The translations under genes and the position numbers were made by a program. 64,000 nt of DNA from NCBI RefSeq assembly GCF_012927405.1, contig NZ_JABBGM010000001.1, positions 564,001 through 628,000 of the forward strand, written 5' to 3'. Below, one piece after another: positions 51,783-60,178 of this stretch (position 1 is the first letter of the stretch; each line of letters starts with the position of its first letter). This stretch comes from Novosphingobium olei (GTDB lineage Bacteria; Pseudomonadota; Alphaproteobacteria; Sphingomonadales; Sphingomonadaceae). The notes below the pieces were generated by a model that was not told the DNA's origin, did no database searches, and saw only the letters and a list, made by a program, of their open reading frames with translations.

Positions 51783-52367
51783 ATGAACAGCACCCTCGCG
51801 CGCACCGCCGCATTCGCCACGCTCGTCGTCCTCGCACTCCCGGCTCAGTCAGCCACCGCGGCCACCGCGCCCGCTGCGGCGGCTGCCCCAACCGGTATCC
51901 TGCCGGTGCCGCTGATGCCCACCGTGGGCGCAGCGTTCCGCAGCTGCAGCGCGAAGACGGCCTCGGGCCTCGGGTACCAGGTGCTCAAGGCGGGCAATGG
52001 TCCCAAGCCGGCCAAGGATGACTTCGTGCTCGTCAACTACATCGGTTACCTTGCGGCGACCGGCGCCGTGTTCGACCAAAACGCCGGCGCACCGCTGCGG
52101 CTCGACGGAGTGATCCCGGGCTTTGCCGAAGGCGTTCAGACCATGGCGCGCGGTTCGACCTACCGCTTCTGCATCCCCGCCGCGCTGGGCTATGGCGCCA
52201 ATGCCTCGGGCCCGATCCCGGCCAACGCCGATCTCGTGTTCCAGATCGAACTGATCGATTCCCGGACGCCTGCCGAAGTCGAGGCGATGCGCGCCGAAAT
52301 GCAGAAGCAGCAGGGCGCACAGGAAGGCGCCGCACCGGCCGCGCCAGTGCCCGCGCCGAAGAACTGA
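51783..52367 (+). CDS. Periplasmic FKBP-type peptidyl-prolyl isomerase
   Basis: A 194-residue exported protein. A signal peptide ends near SATA-AT (about 27), followed by an Ala/Pro linker. The FKBP domain shows DFVLVNYIGYLAATGAVFDQN, VIPGFAEGVQTMARGS, and FCIPAALGYGANASG...PANADLVFQIELID, with the usual pocket aromatics. It probably assists folding of envelope proteins. The C-terminus is an Ala/Pro/Gln tail. A weak terminator follows and the M16 peptidase gene begins 67 bases later. Confidence 0.92.
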   Translation: MNSTLARTAAFATLVVLALPAQSATAATAPAAAAAPTGILPVPLMPTVGAAFRSCSAKTASGLGYQVLKAGNGPKPAKDDFVLVNYIGYLAATGAVFDQNAGAPLRLDGVIPGFAEGVQTMARGSTYRFCIPAALGYGANASGPIPANADLVFQIELIDSRTPAEVEAMRAEMQKQQGAQEGAAPAAPVPAPKN

Positions 52368-52380
52368 AAGTCTCTGCGTG

Positions 52381-52411
52381 AAGCGAAGGGCTATTCACTG
52401 GCCCTTCACTT
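52381..52411 (+). terminator. Possible terminator after the FKBP gene
   Basis: AAG-c-GAAGGGC (52381-52391) pairs with GCCCTTC-a-CTT (52401-52411), with one internal mismatch and a 9-base loop. Only three T follow. Confidence 0.4.
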
Positions 52412-52421
52412 TGCGCGCCCC

Positions 52422-52427
52422 TATAGA
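52422..52427 (+). promoter_or_regulatory. -10-like element before the M16 peptidase gene
   Basis: TATAGA lies seven bases before the ATG at 52435, which lacks a Shine-Dalgarno. No convincing -35 is seen at 16-18 bp, so this rests on the -10 alone. Confidence 0.3.
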
Positions 52428-52434
52428 CACTGCG

Positions 52435-55332
52435 ATGACATCGAATTCGGGCTCTTCGCAGCGCTTCGTCCGGTTTGCCGCGCTTCTGCTTGCCAGTGCG
52501 CTGGTGCTTCCCCAACCCACCGCGGCACGGCCGGCGCCGGCCAAGGCGGCTACCGGCAAGGTTGATCCGACCAACTGGCTCTACCAGGGCAGCGACGTGC
52601 CGCATGACAAGGAGTGGGTGTTCGGCATCCTGCCCAATGGCTTGCGTTATGCGGTGCGCAAGAACGGCGTGCCGCCGGGCCAGGTTTCGGTGCGCGTGCT
52701 GGTCGATGCGGGGTCGATGTACGAAACCGACGCCCAGCGCGGTTACGCCCACCTGATCGAACATCTCACCTTCCGCGATTCGAAGTATCTCAAGGCGGGG
52801 GAGGCCATCCCGACCTGGCAGAAGCTGGGTGCGACGTTCGGCAGCGACACCAATGCCGAAACCAGCGCGACGCAGACCGTCTACAAGCTCGACGTTCCTG
52901 AAGTCGATGCCAACAAGCTCGACGAAACGTTCAAGTTGCTGTCGGGCATGATCACCGCACCGATCTTCACGCCCGTGGGCGTCAAGACCGAAGTGCCGAT
53001 CGTGCTCGCCGAAATGCGCGAGCGGACCGGTCCGCAAAGCCGCGTGATCGACGGCACGCGCGGCCTGTTCTTCACCGGGCAGCCGCTCGCCACCCGCTCG
53101 CCGATCGGCACGGTCGATACGCTCAACGCGGCCACGCCAGAGACCATCAAGGCCTTCCACGACAAGTGGTACCGCCCCGACAATACCGTCATCATCGTGG
53201 CGGGCGATGCCGAGCCGGCGCAGATGGTGGCGCAGATCACCAACTGGTTCGGCGGCTGGAAGAAGGTCGGCAAGAAGCCGCCCCAGCCCGATTTTGGCAA
53301 GCCGGTGCGGCCCGTCGGCGCCGATCCGGCCAATCCGGTGGGCGAAACCCGCGTCCTTGTCGAACCCGACCTGCCGCGCCTGTTCAACTATGCGATCCTG
53401 CGGCCCTGGACCCAGGTCGACGATACCATCGCCTACAACCAGGGGCTGATGATCGACCGCCTCGGCCTTGCGCTCATCAACCGCCGGCTCGAAGCCAAGG
53501 CGCGCGGCACGGCGAGCTTCCTTGCCGCCTCGGTCGAACAGCAGGATGTCAGCCGTTCCGCAGACACCACGCTGATCACCGTCACGCCGCTGGGCGATGA
53601 CTGGAAGAGCGCCGTCCACGACGTGCGCGCCGTCATCGCCGATGCGCTGGCCACCCCGCCGAGCCCAGAGGAAATCGCGCGCGAAGTCGCCGAATTCGAC
53701 GTGGCCTTCAAGGTGCCGGTCGAAACGCAGGAGACGCTTGCGGGCTCGAAGCTCGCCGATGACATCGCCAACGCGATCGACATCCGCGAAACCGTCGCCA
53801 ATCCGGATACCGTCTACGATATCTTCCAGAAATCGAAGCCGCTGTTCACGCCCAAGGCGGTGTTCGAACATACCCGCGCACTGTTCCAGGGCGCCGTGAT
53901 CCGTGGGGTGCTGATCACCCCCAAGGCGAGCGACGGCACCGAGGCCGACGTCAAGGCCGCGCTGACCGCGCCGGTCGATGCCGCGTCGGGCAGCCGTATC
54001 TCGGCCAACACGCTCAAGTTCTCGGACCTGCCGCCGATCGGCCAGCCGGGCACCGTGGCGTCAGCCGCCCCCGCAGGCCTGCTCGGCATCGAGCGGATCG
54101 AACTGTCCAACGGGGTCAAGGCGCTGCTCTGGCACAATGCGGCAGAGCCCGGTCGCATCATCCTGCGCGTCCGGTTCGGCGGGGGCTATGCCGCGATCGA
54201 CCCCAAGGATGCGGTCTATGGCTCGATGGGCGAAATGGCGCTGATGGACAGCGGCTTTGGCAAGCTTGGCCGCGACGAGCTCGACCGGCTGGCCACCGGA
54301 CGCAAGCTCAGCCTCGATTTCGACATCGACGATACCGACTTCGTGATGAGCGCCGACACCCGGCCTGCCGACCTTGCCGACCAGCTCTACCTGTTCGCCG
54401 GCAAGCTCGGCATGCCGCGCTGGGATGCCAATCCGATCCTGCGCGCCCGTGCCGCGGCCAAGCTCGGCTACGAGGCGACCAATGCCTCGCCGCAGTCCGT
54501 GCTCGCCCGCGATGCCGGCTGGCTGCTCAAGAACGGCGACCCGCGCTATGCCCAGCCGAACCCGGCCGAGCTGGACAAGGTCACGCCTGAGGGCTTCCGC
54601 CGCGTGTGGGAGCCGCTGCTCGCGCAAGGGCCGATCGAGGTCGACATGTTCGGCGATTTCAACCGCGACGAGGCGGTCGCCGCGCTGCAGAAGACCTTCG
54701 GCGCTCTGCCCAAGCGGTCCGACGCCGCGCCGCCCAGTTTGGCGCCGACGATCCCTGCGCACAACGTCGAGCCGCTGACGCTTACCCACCACGGCGATGC
54801 CAACACGGCCGCCGCCATGGTCGCCTGGCCGACCGGCGGTGGCCGCGGCGGCGTGCGCGAATCGCGCCAGCTCGAACTGCTCACGCAGATCTTCAACATC
54901 CGCCTGTTCGACGAAATGCGCGAGAAGATCGGTGCGAGCTACGCCCCGCAGGTCAACTCCGTCTGGCCGACCGACCTGCCCTCGGGCGGCTATATCGCCG
55001 CAACGGTCCAGCTGCGTCCGCAGGATCTGCCGGCGTTCTTCGCCGCCGCCGACAAGATCGCGGCCGACCTTTCGGCCAATCCGCCGACTGCGGACGAGAT
55101 TGCCCGCGTGACGGAGCCGATGAAGCAGTTGATCACCCGCGCCAGCACGGGCAACGGCTTCTACATGTACCAGCTGCAGGGCGGCGCGCTGGAACCGGGC
55201 AAGTTCGACGATATCCGCTCGATCCTGTCTGACTACAGCACCACCACGCCTGAGCGGATGCAGGCCTTGGCCAGCCGTTACCTGGTGCGCGATCGTTCGT
55301 GGCACCTGCAGGTCGTGCCGCAGAAGAAGTGA
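52435..55332 (+). CDS. M16 family zinc peptidase (pitrilysin-like, two-domain)
   Basis: A 965-residue exported protease. A signal peptide ends near PTAA-RP (about 37). The inverted zinc motif is H106-L-I-E109-H110 with a distant glutamate near 186. The second M16 half (about 540-950) lacks the zinc motif and serves as the closing lid (RFGGGYAAIDPKDAVYG, FDEMREKIGASYAP). The protein degrades peptides in the periplasm; clients are unknown. An in-frame start at 52378 would run through the upstream hairpin and is unlikely. Confidence 0.93.
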   Translation: MTSNSGSSQRFVRFAALLLASALVLPQPTAARPAPAKAATGKVDPTNWLYQGSDVPHDKEWVFGILPNGLRYAVRKNGVPPGQVSVRVLVDAGSMYETDAQRGYAHLIEHLTFRDSKYLKAGEAIPTWQKLGATFGSDTNAETSATQTVYKLDVPEVDANKLDETFKLLSGMITAPIFTPVGVKTEVPIVLAEMRERTGPQSRVIDGTRGLFFTGQPLATRSPIGTVDTLNAATPETIKAFHDKWYRPDNTVIIVAGDAEPAQMVAQITNWFGGWKKVGKKPPQPDFGKPVRPVGADPANPVGETRVLVEPDLPRLFNYAILRPWTQVDDTIAYNQGLMIDRLGLALINRRLEAKARGTASFLAASVEQQDVSRSADTTLITVTPLGDDWKSAVHDVRAVIADALATPPSPEEIAREVAEFDVAFKVPVETQETLAGSKLADDIANAIDIRETVANPDTVYDIFQKSKPLFTPKAVFEHTRALFQGAVIRGVLITPKASDGTEADVKAALTAPVDAASGSRISANTLKFSDLPPIGQPGTVASAAPAGLLGIERIELSNGVKALLWHNAAEPGRIILRVRFGGGYAAIDPKDAVYGSMGEMALMDSGFGKLGRDELDRLATGRKLSLDFDIDDTDFVMSADTRPADLADQLYLFAGKLGMPRWDANPILRARAAAKLGYEATNASPQSVLARDAGWLLKNGDPRYAQPNPAELDKVTPEGFRRVWEPLLAQGPIEVDMFGDFNRDEAVAALQKTFGALPKRSDAAPPSLAPTIPAHNVEPLTLTHHGDANTAAAMVAWPTGGGRGGVRESRQLELLTQIFNIRLFDEMREKIGASYAPQVNSVWPTDLPSGGYIAATVQLRPQDLPAFFAAADKIAADLSANPPTADEIARVTEPMKQLITRASTGNGFYMYQLQGGALEPGKFDDIRSILSDYSTTTPERMQALASRYLVRDRSWHLQVVPQKK

Positions 55333-55339
55333 AACGAAA

Positions 55340-55370
55340 CGGATGCGTCGCGCCCCAAGCGACGCATCCG
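55340..55370 (+). terminator. Perfect 12-bp hairpin after the M16 gene
   Basis: CGGATGCGTCGC (55340-55351) and GCGACGCATCCG (55359-55370) pair without mismatch over a 7-base loop. No T-run follows, so it is terminator-like but not a classical intrinsic terminator. Confidence 0.45.
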
Positions 55371-55447
55371 ATTGCAGTGATCGCCAGCCTTCCTTTGCAT
55401 TTGTGCCACGGCGCGCGTATGGCCGCGCGTCTTGAAAGGAAGGAACA

Positions 55448-56821
55448 GTGGCAAACAACTGGAATGCAAACAGCTGGCGTGGGGCTGAGGCGCGGCATCT
55501 GCCGAGCTACCCGGACGCGGACAAGCTTCACGCGGTCGAACAGACCCTGACGAGCTTTCCGCCGCTGGTGTTTGCGGGCGAAGCACGCGCGCTCAAGGCC
55601 GATCTGGCCCAGGTGGCGGCGGGCAAGGGTTTTCTGCTCCAGGGCGGGGACTGCGCCGAAAGCTTTGCCGAATTCCACCCCAACAACATCCGCGACACGT
55701 TCCGCGTGCTGCTGCAGATGGCGGTGGTGCTGACCTTCGCCAGCAAGCAGCCTGTGGTGAAGGTTGGCCGCATGGCCGGCCAGTTCGCCAAGCCGCGTTC
55801 GTCGCCAGTGGAAAAGATCGGCGATGTCGAGCTGCCGAGCTACCTGGGCGACAACATCAACGGCATCGAATTCTCCGCCGAATCCCGCATTCCGGATCCG
55901 GAGCGCATGCTGCGCGCCTATTCGCAGGCCGCCGCAACGCTCAATCTGCTGCGCGCGTTCTCGACCGGTGGCTATGCCAACCTGCGCCAGGTCCACCAGT
56001 GGACGCTGGAGCACATCGGCAAGAGCCCGTGGGCAACCAAGTTCAGCGAAATGGCCGACAAGATCGGCGAATCGCTCGATTTCATGGAAGCCTGCGGCAT
56101 CGATCCGCAGACCGTGCCGCAATTGAAGGGCACCAGCTTCTACACCAGCCACGAAGCGCTGCTGCTGCCTTATGAAGAGGCGATGACGCGGCAGGATTCG
56201 CTGACCGGCGAATGGTACGACACCAGCGCGCACATGCTCTGGATCGGCGATCGCACCCGCTTCGAAGGATCGGCGCACGTCGAATACCTGCGCGGCGTGA
56301 ACAACCCCATCGGCATGAAGTGCGGCCCCAGCCTCACGCCCGATGCGCTGCTCAAGATGCTCGATACGCTCAACCCCGCGCGTGAAGCCGGCCGGATCAC
56401 CCTGATCAGCCGCTTCGGGCACGACAAGGTCGAAGCCGGGCTTGCTCCATTGGTGCGCGCAGTGAAGCGCGAAGGCCATCCGGTGGTGTGGAGCTGCGAT
56501 CCGATGCACGGCAACGTGATCAAGGCGGACAACGGCTACAAGACGCGTCCGTTCGACCGCATCCTCGGCGAAGCGAAGGGCTTCTTCGCGGTGCACCGTG
56601 CAGAAGGCACCCATGCGGGCGGCATCCATATCGAGATGACCGGGCGCGACGTGACCGAATGCACCGGCGGCGCCGTCGCGATCACGCAGGAAGGTCTCGC
56701 CGATCGCTACCACACCCACTGCGACCCGCGCCTCAATGCGGCGCAGTCGATCGAGCTGGCATTCCTGCTTGCGGAAATGCTCAACCTCGAACGCAGCGAA
56801 AAGCGCGCCGAAGCGGCCTGA
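55448..56821 (+). CDS. aroG: Class II 3-deoxy-7-phosphoheptulonate synthase
   Basis: A 457-residue class II (plant/AroA-II type) DAHP synthase joining phosphoenolpyruvate and erythrose-4-phosphate, the entry to the shikimate pathway. Typical blocks are [14 protein letters not shown] with the metal cysteine, [26 protein letters not shown], and [11 protein letters not shown]. The GTG start at 55448 follows AAGGAAGGA with good spacing. It is followed by a strong terminator. The symbol is generic: naming of class II enzymes varies. Confidence 0.94.
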   Translation: MANNWNANSWRGAEARHLPSYPDADKLHAVEQTLTSFPPLVFAGEARALKADLAQVAAGKGFLLQGGDCAESFAEFHPNNIRDTFRVLLQMAVVLTFASKQPVVKVGRMAGQFAKPRSSPVEKIGDVELPSYLGDNINGIEFSAESRIPDPERMLRAYSQAAATLNLLRAFSTGGYANLRQVHQWTLEHIGKSPWATKFSEMADKIGESLDFMEACGIDPQTVPQLKGTSFYTSHEALLLPYEEAMTRQDSLTGEWYDTSAHMLWIGDRTRFEGSAHVEYLRGVNNPIGMKCGPSLTPDALLKMLDTLNPAREAGRITLISRFGHDKVEAGLAPLVRAVKREGHPVVWSCDPMHGNVIKADNGYKTRPFDRILGEAKGFFAVHRAEGTHAGGIHIEMTGRDVTECTGGAVAITQEGLADRYHTHCDPRLNAAQSIELAFLLAEMLNLERSEKRAEAA

Positions 56822-56847
56822 TCGCGCGTTTCAGCTCATGGAAAACG

Positions 56848-56878
56848 GGGCGGTGCCGGGTATCGGCGCCGCCCTTTT
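56848..56878 (+). terminator. Rho-independent terminator of the DAHP synthase gene
   Basis: GGGCGG-t-GCC (56848-56857) pairs with GGC-g-CCGCCC (56865-56874) including a G-U wobble, then four T. Confidence 0.85.
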
Positions 56879-56883
56879 CCGTT

Positions 56884-57957
56884 TCAGGCGGCGCCTGCGC
56901 GTTGCGCGAACGTCCACGCCGCCTGCGCCAGGGGATAGACCCGCTCGGAGTTTGCCTTGGCGTGCGCCGATGAAGCGGTGCCGTCGATCACCCGCTTCTT
57001 GATCCCCTGGACGATGCCGGTCAGGCGGAAGAAGTTGTAGGCAAGATACCAGTCGAGGTTTTCAAGGCCATCGCGGCCGGTCTTCTCGCAATAGCGCGCC
57101 ACCACCTCATCCAGCTCGGGAATGCCGAGCGCCTTGCGGTCGAGGTCCTGCACGCCCGAACGTCCGGCGTTGTCGGTGAACCAGGCGATGCACAGGTAGG
57201 TGAAGTCCGCCAGGGGATCGCCCAGCGTCGACAGTTCCCAGTCGAGCACGGCCAGCACCCTGGGCGCGCTGGGCGCATAGATCATGTTATCGATGCGATA
57301 ATCGCCGTGGACCACGCTGGTGCGGGTCTGTTCGGGCAGCGTGGCCGGCAGCCATTCGATCAGCCGCTCCATTTCGGGCATCGTCTCGGTTTCGGACAGG
57401 CGATACTGCTTGGTCCAGCGGTCCACCTGCCGCCCGAAGTAGTTGCCGGGCTTGCCGAAATCGGACAGGCCTGCCGCCTCGACATCGACATTGTGGAGCG
57501 CGGCCAGCGTATCGACCATCTCGATATAGGTCGCGTGGCGATCCCCGGGCGTGGCGCCCGGCATCGCGCCGTCCCAGATGGTGCGCCCCTCGATGCAGCC
57601 CATGACGTAGAACATCGAGCCGATCACGCTGTCGTCTGTGCACAGGCCATACTGCGGAGCGACTGGGAAGCCGGCGCGCGACAGGCCGGACTGAACCTTG
57701 AATTCCCGGTCCACCGCGTGCGCCGATGGCAGCAGCTTGCCGAACGGCTTGCGCCGCAGGACATAAGCGCGGCCGGGTGTCTCGATGCGATAGGTCGGGT
57801 TCGATTGCCCGCCCTTGAACTTTCGCACCGAGATCCTCCCGGCAAAGCCCGCGACATTGTCCTCGAACCAGCGGGTGAGGGCAGCCTCGTCCAGCCGGTC
57901 CGCGCCTTCTGGTTCCACCGTGCCGGTGAAGGCGGCCTGTGCGTCGATCTGGCTCAC
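56884..57957 (-). CDS. Phosphotransferase family protein (APH/LvaA-like, acyl-CoA dehydrogenase associated)
   Basis: A 357-residue kinase-like protein. The N-lobe carries the glycine-poor GGQSNPTYRIETPGRAYVLRRKP, with the ATP lysine replaced by arginine-rich VLRRK as usual here. The catalytic loop is HGDYRIDN, and the metal-binding LDWELSTLGDP follows. This is the ACAD10/11-type kinase domain; LvaA of Pseudomonas uses it to phosphorylate 4-hydroxyacyl-CoA. Acyl-CoA dehydrogenases lie a few kb away. The start is GTG at 57957, 21 bases after the alcohol dehydrogenase. Confidence 0.88.
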   Translation of the reverse strand: MSQIDAQAAFTGTVEPEGADRLDEAALTRWFEDNVAGFAGRISVRKFKGGQSNPTYRIETPGRAYVLRRKPFGKLLPSAHAVDREFKVQSGLSRAGFPVAPQYGLCTDDSVIGSMFYVMGCIEGRTIWDGAMPGATPGDRHATYIEMVDTLAALHNVDVEAAGLSDFGKPGNYFGRQVDRWTKQYRLSETETMPEMERLIEWLPATLPEQTRTSVVHGDYRIDNMIYAPSAPRVLAVLDWELSTLGDPLADFTYLCIAWFTDNAGRSGVQDLDRKALGIPELDEVVARYCEKTGRDGLENLDWYLAYNFFRLTGIVQGIKKRVIDGTASSAHAKANSERVYPLAQAAWTFAQRAGAA

Positions 57958-57978
57958 CGTCTGGTCCTTCGCTTGCGC

Positions 57979-59070
57979 TTACTGGTCGAAGACGATGACG
58001 CTGCGCGCCGTGTGGCCCGCCTTCATCTTCTCGAAACCTTCGTTGATGCCCGAAAGCGGGATCCGCTCGGCGATGATCGTGTCGAGATCGAGCAGCCCGC
58101 GCATGTAGAAATCGACCAGACGCGGCAGATCGACCGGGAAGCGGTTCGCGCCCATGATCGCGCCCTGCAGCTTCTTGCCCGAGAGCAGGTCCATCGCGGC
58201 AAGGCCGACCTTTTCGTTGAGCGGCATCATGCCCAGGATCGTCGCGGTGCCGCCACGGCGCAGCGTGGCGACGGCAAGATTGGCCGACGCCGGGCGCCCG
58301 ACCGCCTCGATCGCGTGGTCGACCCCGCCCTTGGTCAGCTCGACGATCTGCTTGGCGGCATCGGGGTCCATCGCGTCGATCACGTCGGTCGCACCGAGCT
58401 TCTTGGCCAGTTCGCGCTTCTCCGGCATGGGGTCTGCCGCGATGATCCGCCCGGCGCCCGCGATCCGCGCCGCATTGATCGTGGCGAGGCCGACGCCGCC
58501 GCAGCCTACCACGGCAACCGTTTCGCCCGGCGTCACCTTGCAAGCGTTGAACACCGCGCCCGCGCCTGTCGTCACCGCGCAGCCGATCACCGCCGCGCGA
58601 TCGAGCGGCATGTCGGGGTTGATCGCCACGCAGGCATGTTCGTGGACCAGCATCATCTCGGCAAAGGCCGAAAGGTTGAGCATCTGGTTGACCGTGCTGC
58701 CGTCCGAGCTGCGGGTAAGGCGCGGCGCATCGCCAGCCGCACGGCGGGTATCCCCGCCCAGGCACAGCGCCATCCGCCCGGTGACGCAGAATTCGCAGTG
58801 CCCGCAATAGGCCGAAAGGCAGGTAACGACCGCGTCACCCACCTTGACCGTGCGCACTTCGCTGCCGACCGCCTCGACGATACCGGCGGCCTCATGCCCC
58901 GGCACCGCAGGCATCGCGTGGGGATAGGTGCCTTCGATGAAGTGCAGGTCCGAATGGCACAGGCCGCAGGCGGCGGTGCGGATCAGCACCTCGTGCGGGC
59001 CGGGCTTCGACACGGTCAGGTCGTCGATGACCAGCGGCTGGCCGGCTTTTTCGAGGATGGCGGCTTTCAT
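57979..59070 (-). CDS. Zinc-dependent alcohol dehydrogenase (class III-like)
   Basis: A 363-residue MDR enzyme. Catalytic zinc ligands include C38 (CGLCHSDLH) and H59-E60 (GHEAAG); structural zinc cysteines are C89, C92, C95 and C103. The NAD-binding loop is GCGGVGLATI. The pattern (VIGCAVTTGAGAV, HTARSVIVF) is that of the Rxyl_3153/FrmA-like aliphatic or mycothiol-dependent branch. In this catabolic setting it probably oxidises an alcohol intermediate or the reverse. A GGAGAAAC precedes the ATG. Confidence 0.9.
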   Translation of the reverse strand: MKAAILEKAGQPLVIDDLTVSKPGPHEVLIRTAACGLCHSDLHFIEGTYPHAMPAVPGHEAAGIVEAVGSEVRTVKVGDAVVTCLSAYCGHCEFCVTGRMALCLGGDTRRAAGDAPRLTRSSDGSTVNQMLNLSAFAEMMLVHEHACVAINPDMPLDRAAVIGCAVTTGAGAVFNACKVTPGETVAVVGCGGVGLATINAARIAGAGRIIAADPMPEKRELAKKLGATDVIDAMDPDAAKQIVELTKGGVDHAIEAVGRPASANLAVATLRRGGTATILGMMPLNEKVGLAAMDLLSGKKLQGAIMGANRFPVDLPRLVDFYMRGLLDLDTIIAERIPLSGINEGFEKMKAGHTARSVIVFDQ

Positions 59071-59154
59071 CGCGTTTCTCCTTTGCGGCCGCAGGCTTCA
59101 CCGGCGGCGGTATTCCAAATCGTGCTCGGCTAATCCGGGCTTGAGACCTGTTGG

Positions 59155-60006
59155 TTATCCCTGGGCCGGCGCGGCGTTCGCCATCGCTTCCAGCTGCTGG
59201 AACAGCCCCGGCGTGCTTTCGTCCCACGAATGGCGCGGCCCGATGGTCAGGCCCCCGTCGACGATCAGCGATGTGCCGTTGACGAAGCCCGCCGCTTCGC
59301 TCGCCAGGAACATCACCGCCTCGGCGATGTCGTCGCCCTGGCCGCCGCGCGCCACCGGCTGTGCCTGTGCCGAAATGCCGGCGATCACCGCCTTGGCCTG
59401 CGCCTCGACCTCTTCGGGCAGCCCGATCGCGCGGGTGAAGATATTGGTGTTGATGAAGCCCGGCTGCACCGCGTTCACCCGGATCTGGTGGCGGGCAAGG
59501 TCCGCCGCGCTGGTTTTGGTCAGGTGCAGCACGCCGGCCTTGGCCACGGCATAGGCATTGGGCGAATAGCCCGGCCCGATCGCCGCCACGCTCGACGTGT
59601 TGACGATCGAGGCGCCCTTGCGGCCCTTCATGTGCGGCACGGCATAGCGGATGCCGAACGCCACGGAGCGCAGCAGCAGGTCCATCGTCCGATCCCAGCC
59701 TTCGGGCTCGATCTCGTCGATGGGGGCGCGATCGCCGCCGGCGCCGGCGTTGTTGAACACCGTGTCGATCCCGCCGGTCTCGGCCGCGGCGCGGTCCATC
59801 AGCGCCTTGATATCCTCGGTGCTGGTCACGTCGCAGCGCACGCAGGTGACCTGCCCGTTGGAGGCGGCGGCGGTTTCGGAAAGGCCCTTTTCGTCGATGT
59901 CGGCGGCATAGACCAGCGCGCCTTCGCCAGCGAACTTGATCGCCGTGGCGCGGCCGATTCCCGAGGCTGCCCCGGTGATCACCACCGTCTTTCCGGCAAA
60001 GCGCAT
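59155..60006 (-). CDS. SDR family NAD(P)-dependent oxidoreductase
   Basis: A 283-residue classical SDR. The cofactor motif is TGAASGIG (11-18), NNAG follows, and the catalytic residues are Y152 and K156 in NAYAVAKAG. The C-terminus has the usual NGTSLIVDGG and an additional tail. The ATG at 60006 is chosen because GAGAGGAAC lies directly upstream; the ATG at 60018 is part of that ribosome-binding region. It is first in the minus-strand unit with the alcohol dehydrogenase and kinase. A 3-hydroxyacyl-CoA or alcohol substrate is possible. Confidence 0.9.
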   Translation of the reverse strand: MRFAGKTVVITGAASGIGRATAIKFAGEGALVYAADIDEKGLSETAAASNGQVTCVRCDVTSTEDIKALMDRAAAETGGIDTVFNNAGAGGDRAPIDEIEPEGWDRTMDLLLRSVAFGIRYAVPHMKGRKGASIVNTSSVAAIGPGYSPNAYAVAKAGVLHLTKTSAADLARHQIRVNAVQPGFINTNIFTRAIGLPEEVEAQAKAVIAGISAQAQPVARGGQGDDIAEAVMFLASEAAGFVNGTSLIVDGGLTIGPRHSWDESTPGLFQQLEAMANAAPAQG

Positions 60007-60037
60007 GTTCCTCTCCATCGTTATGTGTTTTGCCGCC

Positions 60038-60065
60038 AGCTTAGGCCCGTAACGAGCATCGTCAA
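60038..60065 (-). promoter_or_regulatory. Possible promoter of the minus-strand SDR-ADH-kinase unit
   Basis: Minus strand: -35 TTGACG (60065-60060), 16-bp spacer, -10 TAAGCT (60043-60038), about 30 bases before the ATG at 60006. Confidence 0.35.
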
Positions 60066-60146
60066 TGGCTTCGCACTTTACGCTACGGCATGCACGGCTA
60101 CCCGCAAATGGCGGAAATCTGCGCTTGCCAGCGGGGTCCGACTCGC

Positions 60147-60164
60147 CTTAATTTGTCGATTAAG
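60147..60164. promoter_or_regulatory. Inverted repeat between the divergent catabolic units
   Basis: CTTAAT-x6-ATTAAG is a symmetric AT-rich element inside a GC-rich gap, just before the Shine-Dalgarno (AGAGGAG) of the first acyl-CoA dehydrogenase gene. It could be an operator. No regulator gene is within view. Confidence 0.35.
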
Positions 60165-60178
60165 AGAGGAGTCTATCG

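Noticed and set aside
57307..59133. 608-residue plus-strand open frame opposite the kinase and alcohol dehydrogenase genes
   Set aside because: It spans two real minus-strand genes and their intergenic gap, with shadow-like composition and no motifs.
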